From assembly GCA_027624675.1 (NCBI GenBank), contig JAQBTZ010000047.1, positions 1-5,346 of the forward strand: a stretch of DNA of 5,346 nucleotides, in the 5' to 3' direction. The stretch comes from a bacterium (GTDB lineage Bacteria > Patescibacteriota > WWE3 > 2-01-FULL-39-13 > JAQBTZ01). A program made the position numbers and the translations under genes. Shown one piece after another: positions 1 through 5,106 of the stretch (position 1 is its first letter; each line of letters begins with the position of its first letter). Under the pieces are notes generated by a model. The model was not told where the DNA came from. It saw nothing but the letters and a program-made list of their open reading frames with translations, and did not search any database.

Positions 1-765
1 GATGATCTAATCGAACTTATTGAAGAAAGCAAACACCCACTACAAAAGAAATTGGAACATGATCTAACAAGAGCTGATGGTGAAAGAAGAAGGATATTTA
101 ATGCTAGTTGGTCTGGTTTAATAACCTTCCATGAATTAAACGATAAACTATCACAAAAATTGGTAGATTATGATTGGGGTTCTTTTGGAGATGATGCAAT
201 ATATAAATTTTTAGATGCTAATGCTATCCGATGGAACAATGGTGAAGCCACTAAACAAATAACAACTAATGGTGCTAAGCAAAGATTTTATATATTAGAT
301 GACGCAAGATGCCCGGTGCCCAGTAAGAGTTACAAAGATCTAGCACCTAAGCAGCTAGAAGCTATTCACAAAGATTATTTATTTGCAAAAAAAGAAATCG
401 CTGAAGAACAAAAAAGATATGATGAAGCAGTAGCAGATACATTTAAACATAAAGAATGGTTAGTAGAATGGCTCGAAATGACAATGAGTCTAAACGCCGG
501 GTTAGCAAACTTACCAAATATGCCAAACATGAAAAGGAAATTTAAAGCTCACGGGCTTTACGGTAAAAGTCCACAAGAAGCTTATGAGTTAATAATGAGC
601 GGAAAAGTTAAACTGGATGCAGAGGATAGCTCACAACAGAAAACTATAGATCTAATTAAAGAACAAGAACTAATTGTAAAAAGAGGTGTTAGAAGTGTAG
701 AGCAAATATTAGAGGACATTAGCTCTGGAGTTTCTAAACGTGGGCCCTATCAAGAAATTTGCTAA
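1..765 (+). CDS. 5'-truncated protein of unknown function, probably phage-encoded
   Basis: The reading frame is open from the first base of the window and stops with TAA at 763-765, so the gene begins upstream; 254 codons are visible. A TTG at 52 could start translation but has no clear ribosome binding site, and the codons before it read as normal coding sequence (DDLIELIEESKHPLQKK), so it is probably internal. I do not recognise the family. The protein is hydrophilic with no membrane segment. It has an aromatic region around visible residues 55-100 (VDYDWGSFGDDAIY, AIRWNNGEATKQI), a charged probable coiled coil at about 120-150 (KKEIAEEQKRYDEAVAD), and a lysine-rich C-terminal third. Its stop overlaps the start of a phage-type nuclease gene by one base, so the two are surely co-transcribed. 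A phage DNA-metabolism or packaging role is inferred from that neighbour only. Confidence 0.75.
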   Translation, partial: DDLIELIEESKHPLQKKLEHDLTRADGERRRIFNASWSGLITFHELNDKLSQKLVDYDWGSFGDDAIYKFLDANAIRWNNGEATKQITTNGAKQRFYILDDARCPVPSKSYKDLAPKQLEAIHKDYLFAKKEIAEEQKRYDEAVADTFKHKEWLVEWLEMTMSLNAGLANLPNMPNMKRKFKAHGLYGKSPQEAYELIMSGKVKLDAEDSSQQKTIDLIKEQELIVKRGVRSVEQILEDISSGVSKRGPYQEIC

Positions 766-1106
766 TGAATAATAATAGTAGAAAAGCCAAATCTAGATAC
801 CTTCAAAATATTGTTAAGAATAAAATAATGAAACTTTTTAAACTTAACCCAGACGCAATCAGAACCAGTAATGTTGGTGAAACTGGGGAGGACATTAAGT
901 TAATGTCTCTAACTGCAAAAAGAGTTTTTAACTATTCTACTGAATGCAAGAATAGCGAGACTAACAAAGGATTATATCAACATTTTAAACAAGCCAGAAG
1001 GCACAATCACCGTGAACCTCTGTTAGTGATCAAACGAAACCGGGAACCGGCGCTTGCAGTTATAACCTTAGATCATTTTTTTGATTTAATTGAGAAGGAT
1101 GACTAA
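765..1106 (+). CDS. small phage PD-(D/E)XK nuclease-like protein (possible Holliday-junction resolvase type)
   Basis: This encodes 113 residues from the ATG at 765, which overlaps the upstream TAA as TAATG, a sign of translational coupling. An in-frame TTG at 759 is less likely. A basic start (SRKAKSRYLQNIVKNKI) precedes a PD-(D/E)XK-like core: VGETGEDI with acidic E42/D43 and, after the hydrophobic strand RVFNYS, the triad element E60-C-K62. The segments LLVIKRNREPALAVI and a C-terminal DHFFDL helix complete the small fold. The arrangement (K/R-rich RxLQN start, S/T-x-x-GxxGED, F-x-S-x-ECKN, PLLVxKRNR) matches a family of about 110-120 residues common in tailed-phage genomes, annotated as hypothetical protein, PDDEXK endonuclease or Holliday-junction resolvase-like. 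The expected biochemistry is metal-dependent cleavage of branched or double-stranded DNA. The family is recalled from motifs, not searched; the exact substrate is unknown. Confidence 0.78.
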   Translation: MNNNSRKAKSRYLQNIVKNKIMKLFKLNPDAIRTSNVGETGEDIKLMSLTAKRVFNYSTECKNSETNKGLYQHFKQARRHNHREPLLVIKRNREPALAVITLDHFFDLIEKDD

Positions 1107-1185
1107 TCAAGCAACTCGGACAACTCAGGCACCTATAAGAGCTAAACGGTTAGATGAATATTTTTTTATCTTATAAATTGATGAG

Positions 1186-1267
1186 ATGGTTGAGATGGTT
1201 GAGATGATGGTTGCTATTTAATACTTTTTAGTTTTTTTCACTTATCCCGATGGTTGAGATGGTTGAG
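1186..1267 (+). repeat. 9-bp direct repeats (ATGGTTGAG) in two clusters
   Basis: The spacer between the nuclease gene and the next gene carries the 9-mer ATGGTTGAG in tandem at 1186-1194 and 1195-1203, then ATG and a partial copy at 1207-1213. After about 36 bases of T-rich sequence there are two more tandem copies at 1250-1258 and 1259-1267, ending 11 bases before the ATG at 1279. The spacer is therefore an iteron-like or operator-like array. Possible roles are binding sites for a repressor or replication protein controlling the downstream gene, or slippage-generated minisatellite. The first cluster can also be read as a short Glu/Met/Val peptide (DEMVEMVEMMVAI), but no good start supports translation. 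Confidence 0.7.
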
Positions 1268-1278
1268 ACAACAATTAT

Positions 1279-1929
1279 ATGGTATGCGTGTATAACTGCC
1301 TGGGTACACAGACGAGAGTAAACACATTGAAGACATATATAAAAACAGATACGCACCTCTACACATTAACCAGGGGACAATTTGCAAAAGAACAAGGTTT
1401 ATCAACGGATGCAATCAAAAAAAGAATGTCTCGTGGTATGTATAAGGACAGTTATATTTACATTAAGGGCCAGTATAAATTTATTTCATGTTACTTAGGT
1501 AAGAAAGACAGTGCGTCCCAACCAGGATTATTGAGGATCCCCTTGTCCCCAGTTAAAGCTAAAAGAAACCGAGGCAATCATGAGACCGCTATTAAAAAAG
1601 GAAACTATCCAAATGTAGCATTTGCCAATCATAACCATATGAAAAAATTAATTGCTTTACGAGGTAAGCTATCACCTGAGGAGCTTGCGCTAGTGCCTGA
1701 TGTTGAAAGGATGGTAAAGCAAGAGCGACGGAAACAACTTGAGGAGTCAATTAAAAGAGAAAATAGTTCAAACAATGTTTACAAAAATTATGGCACGGGA
1801 ATATTTAATATTGGATCTAACAAAGGGTATGGAACACGAGAATATTTTGGAGGTGCAGTTGATGCTAGTGACCGAAGATTTGAGCCGACGAACCGAGGGA
1901 AGCCAGATAAAAAAAAATCATATTATTAG
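1279..1929 (+). CDS. hypothetical phage-type protein with HTH-like N-terminus and basic Gly/Asn-rich tail
   Basis: This encodes 216 residues from the ATG at 1279. Alternatively it encodes 200 from a TTG at 1327, which I favour slightly because GAGAG lies about 8 bases upstream and the first 16 residues (MVCVYNCLGTQTRVNT) look unlike the rest. Counted from 1327, residues 11-37 (LTRGQFAKEQGLSTDAIKKR) resemble a helix-turn-helix of the kind found in phage regulators, excisionases and small terminases. A short strand-rich segment follows (YIYIKGQYKFI). The middle is basic. Around residues 105-145 there is a charged helix (GKLSPEELALVPDVERMVKQ), and the tail is rich in Asn, Gly and Tyr (NVYKNYGTGIFNIGSNKGYG), ending in KKKSYY. 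Two tandem TAG stops end it, and an intrinsic terminator follows 50 bases later, so this is the last gene of the block. DNA binding is inferred; a small-terminase-like role is only a possibility. Confidence 0.7.
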   Translation: MVCVYNCLGTQTRVNTLKTYIKTDTHLYTLTRGQFAKEQGLSTDAIKKRMSRGMYKDSYIYIKGQYKFISCYLGKKDSASQPGLLRIPLSPVKAKRNRGNHETAIKKGNYPNVAFANHNHMKKLIALRGKLSPEELALVPDVERMVKQERRKQLEESIKRENSSNNVYKNYGTGIFNIGSNKGYGTREYFGGAVDASDRRFEPTNRGKPDKKKSYY

Positions 1930-1982
1930 TAGAAATTCCTGGTCAAAGGTTATATAAGAAAATTTCATTAGTAATACACTTT

Positions 1983-2018
1983 AGCTCCAGGAGTTTATTG
2001 CCCATAAAACCTGGAGCT
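1983..2018 (+). terminator. strong intrinsic terminator ending the phage-like block
   Basis: AGCTCCAGG (1983-1991) pairs perfectly with CCTGGAGCT (2010-2018). Inside it, TTTAT (1994-1998) pairs with ATAAA (2004-2008) around a short loop. The hairpin is followed by TTTAATCTTT, a modest U-rich tail on the + strand. It lies about 50 bases after the double stop of the preceding gene. The - strand side lacks a comparable T-tract, so it is best read as a + strand terminator. Confidence 0.85.
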
Positions 2019-2116
2019 TTAATCTTTAGATAGCTTTTACTTGCTTAGCGTTCGCTTTTTGGCTCTTGGACAATGTTGCATATGATTAATTATTAATATT
2101 TATTTCTTTGAACATT

Positions 2117-2203
2117 TCATAAAATATTTTGAACTAATTTTCTTACTTTTACAGGATCATCTATACCTTGGAATACTACAGTTGATATTCCTCTGCCAGG
2201 AAG
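2117..2203 (-). pseudogene. C-terminal remnant of a PH-domain-like (bPH family) protein
   Basis: On the - strand, 28 sense codons followed by TGA read LPGRGISTVVFQGIDDPVKV and then RKLVQNIL. This has the look of the last strand and helix of a bacterial PH domain (pattern G-x-G-T-[IV]-x-[IVF]-x-G-I-x-D-P-x-x-[IV]-R-x-[LI]). A TAA at 2204-2206 interrupts the frame directly upstream, and no start or continuing domain can be found before it. A neighbouring frame offers only a short hydrophobic fragment (VTPIVASINLIRKKIF). I infer a gene reduced to its 3' end, possibly truncated by the insertion or recombination that placed the inverted repeat at 2262. The family assignment is by pattern memory only. 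Confidence 0.45.
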
Positions 2204-2261
2204 TTAAAATATTTTCTTTCTTATTAGATTGATACTAGCAACAATTGGAGTCACTCGTCAA

Positions 2262-2501
2262 ATTAATTCTCACTACACAACCATTACACAACCTAGCATT
2301 ATGGAACGATTAGAAAACAAAGTAAAAACGATATAAATATTTTTATTAAATACAATTTAAAACTTTGCAAATAATTGAGTCTTTCTGCGAGATTTAACCT
2401 AAGACTTTTTAATAATTTTCGACTCTAAAACTTCTTTAGAAGCTCGCTAACGCTCACTTCGACTTGGCGGAAACAATGACAAATCAAAGAGGTCCCATGC
2501 C
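2262..2501 (+). repeat. left copy of a ~240-bp inverted repeat
   Basis: This segment matches the reverse complement of 5107-5346. Hand alignment of 2262-2481 to 5346-5127 needs no gaps and gives 23 mismatches in 220 positions. Similarity continues more weakly through 2501 (CAAAGAGGT shared) and then fades. A 49-base block, 2298-2346, is identical in both copies. Landmarks are two ACACAACC units 11 bases apart near the outer end, a small hairpin around CTAAA...TTTAG, and the GAAGCTCGCTAACGCTC motif near the inner end. Substitutions fall in all three codon positions, so it is not protein-coding. The outer limit may be further left, because the other copy runs off the window. Confidence 0.93.
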
Positions 2502-2522
2502 GTTTTGTATTTTAGATTCATT

Positions 2523-2544
2523 TAGAGGGCGGGCCCACCCTCTA
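2523..2544. other. GC-rich 22-bp imperfect palindrome
   Basis: TAGAGGG (2523-2529) mirrors CCCTCTA (2538-2544) around a central GGGCCC, with a single mismatched pair (C2530 with A2537). It stands out as a GC island in AT-rich sequence. No T-tract follows on either strand, so it is a poor intrinsic terminator. It could be a dimeric protein binding site or a recombination site. It lies inside the inverted-repeat pair, just after similarity between the copies fades. Confidence 0.6.
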
Positions 2545-2645
2545 GCATTTAGGAGTCTCTAATTATTACCCTTTAGTCTTAGTTACAGACGTTTAGAGTC
2601 GATGTTTTTATTTTCGAGTCCTTAGTTAGGGGAGTCATTATAAAA

Positions 2646-2673
2646 AATATTATAAAAATTTTTATAAAATATT
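2646..2673. other. AT-only near-perfect palindrome
   Basis: The core TATAAAAATTTTTATA (2651-2666) is a perfect 16-bp palindrome, and AATAT/ATATT arms extend it to about 28 bp with a one-base offset. A closely similar AT block occurs in inverted orientation at about 4908-4948 at the inner side of the other repeat copy, directly before the start codon of the small - strand gene there. It may be a promoter or UP-like element, a curved or easily melted site, or the degenerate inner edge of the repeat. Confidence 0.5.
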
Positions 2674-2740
2674 ATGTAGACTAAATGTGTAGATAAACTT
2701 AGAAAAAGACCTTTAACTTTTGATAAAATGAATTTGTTAT

Positions 2741-3160
2741 CTATTTTCTTGGTTGAGCACCAAATTTATTTTTACCTTTTTTTCCAGCTTGAGCAAACCA
2801 AAAAATCCATAGAGCAAGTGTTATTAGATAAAGCACATAGCCAGTTCCCAAAAATGTGTCAGCCAAAAAACCTGGAATAAAAATACACTGAATCCATCCA
2901 GACTGGTTAATGTCATGCAAGCGTCTAGCACAAGCCGCAATACTCGGGAGCAATATTGGAATAAAAAGAACAAAAAGTCCTATCCCTATTGTTTCTTCTG
3001 AAAGGTTATTGTATCCAACAGCAAATCCAAGAAGAAAGGCTCCACTAAAATAATAAATACAATAAAATAAAGTAAAAAACCAAAATTCAGATCTAGAAGC
3101 TCTCCCGTTGAAATCGGCATACTTTGTTAAACATGTTTTAGTTGCTTCTATAAATCCCAT
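2741..3160 (-). CDS. DUF805 family inner-membrane protein
   Basis: This encodes 139 residues, a normal full length for DUF805. It shows the family hallmarks: an N-terminal aromatic/charged helix ending in KYADFNGRASRSEFW (about 13-27), hydrophobic spans at about 27-48, 57-75 and 104-122, the conserved central ARRLHDINQSGW (78-89) before a short membrane-dipping IFIPGF segment, and a lysine/glycine C-terminus ending NKFGAQP (compare the usual G-x-N-x-[YF]-G). The function of DUF805 is not established; members are small polytopic inner-membrane proteins. The ATG at 3158-3160 has no obvious Shine-Dalgarno, and the leader is almost entirely A/T. It is divergent from the exported-protein gene at 3307, sharing a 146-bp upstream region, and lies within the inverted-repeat pair. 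The gene looks intact, unlike several neighbours. Confidence 0.93.
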   Translation of the reverse strand: MGFIEATKTCLTKYADFNGRASRSEFWFFTLFYCIYYFSGAFLLGFAVGYNNLSEETIGIGLFVLFIPILLPSIAACARRLHDINQSGWIQCIFIPGFLADTFLGTGYVLYLITLALWIFWFAQAGKKGKNKFGAQPRK

Positions 3161-3306
3161 AAATATAAAACATAATAATATAATTAATTAATGTCATTAA
3201 GTTTTTTAAAAAATCTTAATCTGTTTAAATCAGAATTTCCTATATTAATACCAATTAAACGGTCTTAGATAGAGACTCCTAGCTTCAAATTTGTTAATCT
3301 TTAATT
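3161..3306. promoter_or_regulatory. divergent intergenic region with TAGAGACTCCTA site
   Basis: This 146-bp AT-rich spacer separates the start of the DUF805 gene (leftward) from the exported-protein gene (rightward), so it must carry both promoters; no -35/-10 pair is convincing enough to place. The 12-mer at 3270-3281 (TAGAGACTCCTA) is the exact reverse complement of 2550-2561, so the DUF805 gene is bracketed by inverted copies. Neither gene has a recognisable ribosome binding site, so starts may be leaderless or weakly initiated. Confidence 0.35.
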
Positions 3307-3528
3307 ATGATAAAACTATTTAGCATCATAATCTTTACATTTTTGTTGAACGGTCAGGCTTATGCTTATGACTCAACAAAGTATCTTATATGCTATGGTG
3401 AAATGACAGATGCTCATAAAGCTAGAGGATTGCATGATTCTAATAGAGCTTTATCTATTAAGATCAAAGAAACAATTTGTAAGAGTTATGCAAATGGCGA
3501 ACATGATAGTTATGAAGGTAAACAATAA
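3307..3528 (+). CDS. small exported hypothetical protein with signal peptide
   Basis: This encodes 73 residues. The start is a clear Sec signal peptide: basic MIK, hydrophobic core LFSIIIFTFLLNG, and an AYA cleavage motif at about residue 20, giving a mature protein of about 53 residues. That part has two cysteines (in LICYGE and TICKSY), suitable for one disulfide in the periplasm, and is otherwise polar. The pattern (Cys after a short strand, an AHKARGL helix, then a second Cys followed by KSYANG) resembles small orphan periplasmic proteins of marine bacteria, but I recognise no named family. No Shine-Dalgarno is seen. The gene may be shortened: the same frame continues beyond its TAA with coding-like sequence after about 3560, and a second signal-peptide start overlaps its end in another frame. 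Periplasmic location is inferred. Confidence 0.6.
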   Translation: MIKLFSIIIFTFLLNGQAYAYDSTKYLICYGEMTDAHKARGLHDSNRALSIKIKETICKSYANGEHDSYEGKQ

Positions 3529-3559
3529 AAAAATATTCAGCATCATCATTTTGGGTTAG
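3512..3559 (+). pseudogene. orphan signal-peptide start, probable gene remnant
   Basis: An ATG at 3512, overlapping the end of the exported-protein gene in another frame, encodes only MKVNNKKIFSIIILG before a TAG at 3557. The sequence looks like the n-region and half the h-region of a signal peptide and echoes the FSIII core of the gene just upstream. No mature protein follows in this frame. It may be the stub of a deleted paralogue, or of a tandem duplication whose body was lost. It could also be a chance short frame. Confidence 0.3.
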
Positions 3560-3592
3560 TTGTTAAGGGGGTAAGAAATCAAAATAGTACTA

Positions 3593-3610
3593 GACTGGTA
3601 TGGACTGGTA
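3593..3610 (+). repeat. tandem GACTGGTA pair, period 10
   Basis: GACTGGTA occurs at 3593-3600 and again at 3603-3610. It lies about 175 bases upstream of the annotated start of the membrane-protein pair and could be a regulator site or a small slippage duplication. Little more can be said. Confidence 0.4.
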
Positions 3611-3786
3611 AATTAAAGTAGCAAAGTGAAAATGTATTTAGATTAACTTTAAAAAGTAATGATGAAATTAAAGAAGATGAAGAAAATTTTAAAAATTTAA
3701 TAGGAAAAGGAATTTTTAATATAACAAATAAAATCGCCAAAACATCATTTGAAGTTACAAAAAAAGCAAAAAAACTACACGATGAG

Positions 3787-4131
3787 ATGATTGGAACAAT
3801 GTACCTAAATGAATTCAGTTATAATGAGAGAAAGAAAAATCCTATAGGTTTGTATGAAAAAAATGATTATTCTAAAAGAGATTACACTAAAAAAATTTAT
3901 TGGTCGGGTGATAAAAAAGATTTAAGAAAATCTTTTCCTAAATGGACAATGGTTGCTTGGGCAGTAATTGATTTAACAGTTGGAGTAAGTTTAATTTGGT
4001 ATGCTATCAATCATATTGAAACAACTTGGATTTATTATCTGTTATTCATCATAGGATTGTTTTCTTTAAGAATGTGTTATGTCCATTTAAGTTATCTTTG
4101 GGGTGGAAAGTTGTGGGGTCCTAAAAAATAA
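3787..4131 (+). CDS. hypothetical two-TM membrane protein, first of a coupled pair; N-terminus uncertain
   Basis: This encodes 114 residues from the first ATG. A polar, Lys/Tyr-rich N-terminal domain (NERKKNPIGLYEKNDYSKRD) is followed by membrane spans at about 55-76 (MVAWAVIDLTVGVSLIWYAI) and 80-104, then a short GGKLWGPKK tail. I recognise no family. The start is doubtful: the frame is open from 3622 with 55 codons that look coding (DEIKEDEENFKNLIGKGIFN, then an amphipathic KIAKTSFEVTKKAKKLHDE) but contain no ATG, GTG or TTG before 3787, and an in-frame TAG sits at about 3619. The original protein was probably longer, so this is either a 5'-damaged gene or one using a rare start. An ATG at 3799 preceded by GGAACA is another candidate. 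It ends in TAATG, sharing one base with the next gene. Confidence 0.55.
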   Translation: MIGTMYLNEFSYNERKKNPIGLYEKNDYSKRDYTKKIYWSGDKKDLRKSFPKWTMVAWAVIDLTVGVSLIWYAINHIETTWIYYLLFIIGLFSLRMCYVHLSYLWGGKLWGPKK

Positions 4132-4505
4132 TGAACCCCTTAACTTTTGAATTAACAATTACATACATATTATTTTGGTACTTCTTATTCTACATAACAA
4201 AATGGATGAAAGATTTTAGAGGTGCTAGTCAAAACTTTTACCTATTTTTGACTTATTATTCGGGATTAGGAACTATCTTTGGTTTAGTAATGTTGGTTTC
4301 TTTTGGAATTAATACAGAACTAATGAATGCTTTAAAACTAATGGGAATCTCTATTGTGTCTAATATGATTTTAGTTGTCATAGAAACTTTTATCACAACA
4401 AAATTATTAAAATTAGATTATGCTGTAGAAAAAATTGGAATGATTAGTTTTTTTGTAGTTCCAGTTTTGAGTTATAGATTGATGGTGTTAATAGGGATAA
4501 TTTAA
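4131..4505 (+). CDS. hypothetical four-TM membrane protein, second of a coupled pair
   Basis: This encodes 124 residues. The ATG at 4131 overlaps the preceding TAA by one base, so translation is probably coupled. Hydrophobic spans lie at about 5-24 (TFELTITYILFWYFLFYI), 40-60, 66-90 and 102-123, joined by short loops; the loop KWMKDFRGASQNF (24-36) is positively charged and so probably cytoplasmic. There are no cysteines, no catalytic motif and no long soluble domain, which argues for a structural, transport or channel-like membrane subunit partnered with the preceding gene. I recognise no family. Base composition and codon use match its neighbour. Downstream come about 30 bases and then integrase-repeat debris; no terminator is visible. 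Confidence 0.72.
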   Translation: MNPLTFELTITYILFWYFLFYITKWMKDFRGASQNFYLFLTYYSGLGTIFGLVMLVSFGINTELMNALKLMGISIVSNMILVVIETFITTKLLKLDYAVEKIGMISFFVVPVLSYRLMVLIGII

Positions 4506-4535
4506 ACTATCTACTATCTAAAAATCGTTTAATAG

Positions 4536-4661
4536 GTATTACATACAAAGTCTAAAGATTTTCCAAAAGATATTCCGTCAACTCTAGATAATACCTATAA
4601 AAAGGAATGGAAAGGCTGGCCAGATTTTCTGGGTTATGAACGTGGGTGCAAGAAGAGTTAA
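4536..4661 (+). pseudogene. remnant of a phage-integrase repeat (INT_rpt-like) protein
   Basis: The frame opens after a TAG at 4533 and stops at TAA 4659-4661; 41 codons read VLHTKSKDFPKDIPSTLDNT and then YKKEWKGWPDFLGYERGCKK and a final S. The signature P-x-D-I-P-S-x-P/L-x-x-x-Y-x-x-E/G-W-x-G-W-x-D-[WF]-L-G matches the repeat seen in tandem in marine bacterial and algal proteins annotated as phage-integrase repeat or helicase/integrase-associated. Here only about one repeat survives, without a start codon, without the usual upstream eW-x-x-Y half intact, and with substitutions (L for P, P for G, F for W). I infer the 3' stump of a larger gene. Family recognition is from memory of the motif, but the match is distinctive. 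Confidence 0.6.
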
Positions 4662-4727
4662 TCCCGCCGCCCGCAGCTAGCCGCAAGAAGCATTTTGATT
4701 AGAAAATGTTAACAAAGTCCTCGATTA

Positions 4728-4910
4728 TTAATGCCGCGTAAATGGATGGTAAGCCATCGCCCAAGTATTAATCGAAGTGTCCCCGTCTAACCTTAATTGG
4801 TTGCAGTCATTACAGAGATATGACAACCTGCCATAAAAAAATACTTCACGTAAAATAACTTTGCTATCCTGGCATTTACAACACTTCTCTAATTCAGAAT
4901 ATTTTTTCAT
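4728..4910 (-). CDS. small CxxC...CxxC (zinc-ribbon-like) protein
   Basis: This encodes 60 residues. C10-x2-C13 (in KCCKCQD) and C33-x2-C36 (in LCNDCNQ) form a plausible four-cysteine zinc knuckle/ribbon separated by a 19-residue strand-rich segment (KVILREVFFYGRLSY), with an extra C11. A polar tail ends in histidines (AMAYHPFTRH). Such a motif usually serves nucleic-acid or protein binding, but no named family is recognised. There is no Shine-Dalgarno. The start codon lies directly downstream of an AT block shared with the inner flank of the other repeat copy, which may supply the promoter. The conserved cysteine spacing favours a real gene over a chance frame, but its shortness keeps confidence moderate. 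Confidence 0.5.
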   Translation of the reverse strand: MKKYSELEKCCKCQDSKVILREVFFYGRLSYLCNDCNQLRLDGDTSINTWAMAYHPFTRH

Positions 4911-5106
4911 AAAATATTTTTATAATAAATTTTTATAATATTTTTTTTGGTAAAGTAATCTTAAAATAGAGCTTATTTATAGATAAATTTTTAAAATGTT
5001 TTTTAGGTCATTAACTGTATCAATCAAAGAGTAAAGGACTAATCTAATCTATACTTAACCACACAACGAAACATCGTCTTTAAGAGTCCAAACGACACCA
5101 TGGATT

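Noticed and set aside
52..54. TTG as the real start of the first gene
   Set aside because: The frame is open and protein-like back to base 1, so the gene is cut by the window edge and this codon is probably internal.
759..761. TTG as the start of the nuclease gene
   Set aside because: The ATG at 765 makes the classic TAATG overlap with the preceding stop and costs only two residues.
1186..1267. CRISPR array
   Set aside because: The repeat units are 9 bp and directly tandem; there are no regularly spaced unique spacers.
1739..1957. 72-codon + strand frame overlapping the 3' part of the 1279-1929 gene
   Set aside because: It lies almost wholly inside the better-supported gene in another frame, has no ribosome binding site and shows no recognisable domain; it is an out-of-frame shadow.
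2523..2544. Intrinsic terminator at the GC-rich palindrome
   Set aside because: There is no T-tract on either side and no gene ends next to it.
3230..3300. tRNA or tRNA-fragment attachment site in the divergent spacer
   Set aside because: There is no T-arm consensus, acceptor pairing or CCA end; no tRNA cloverleaf was recognised anywhere in the window.
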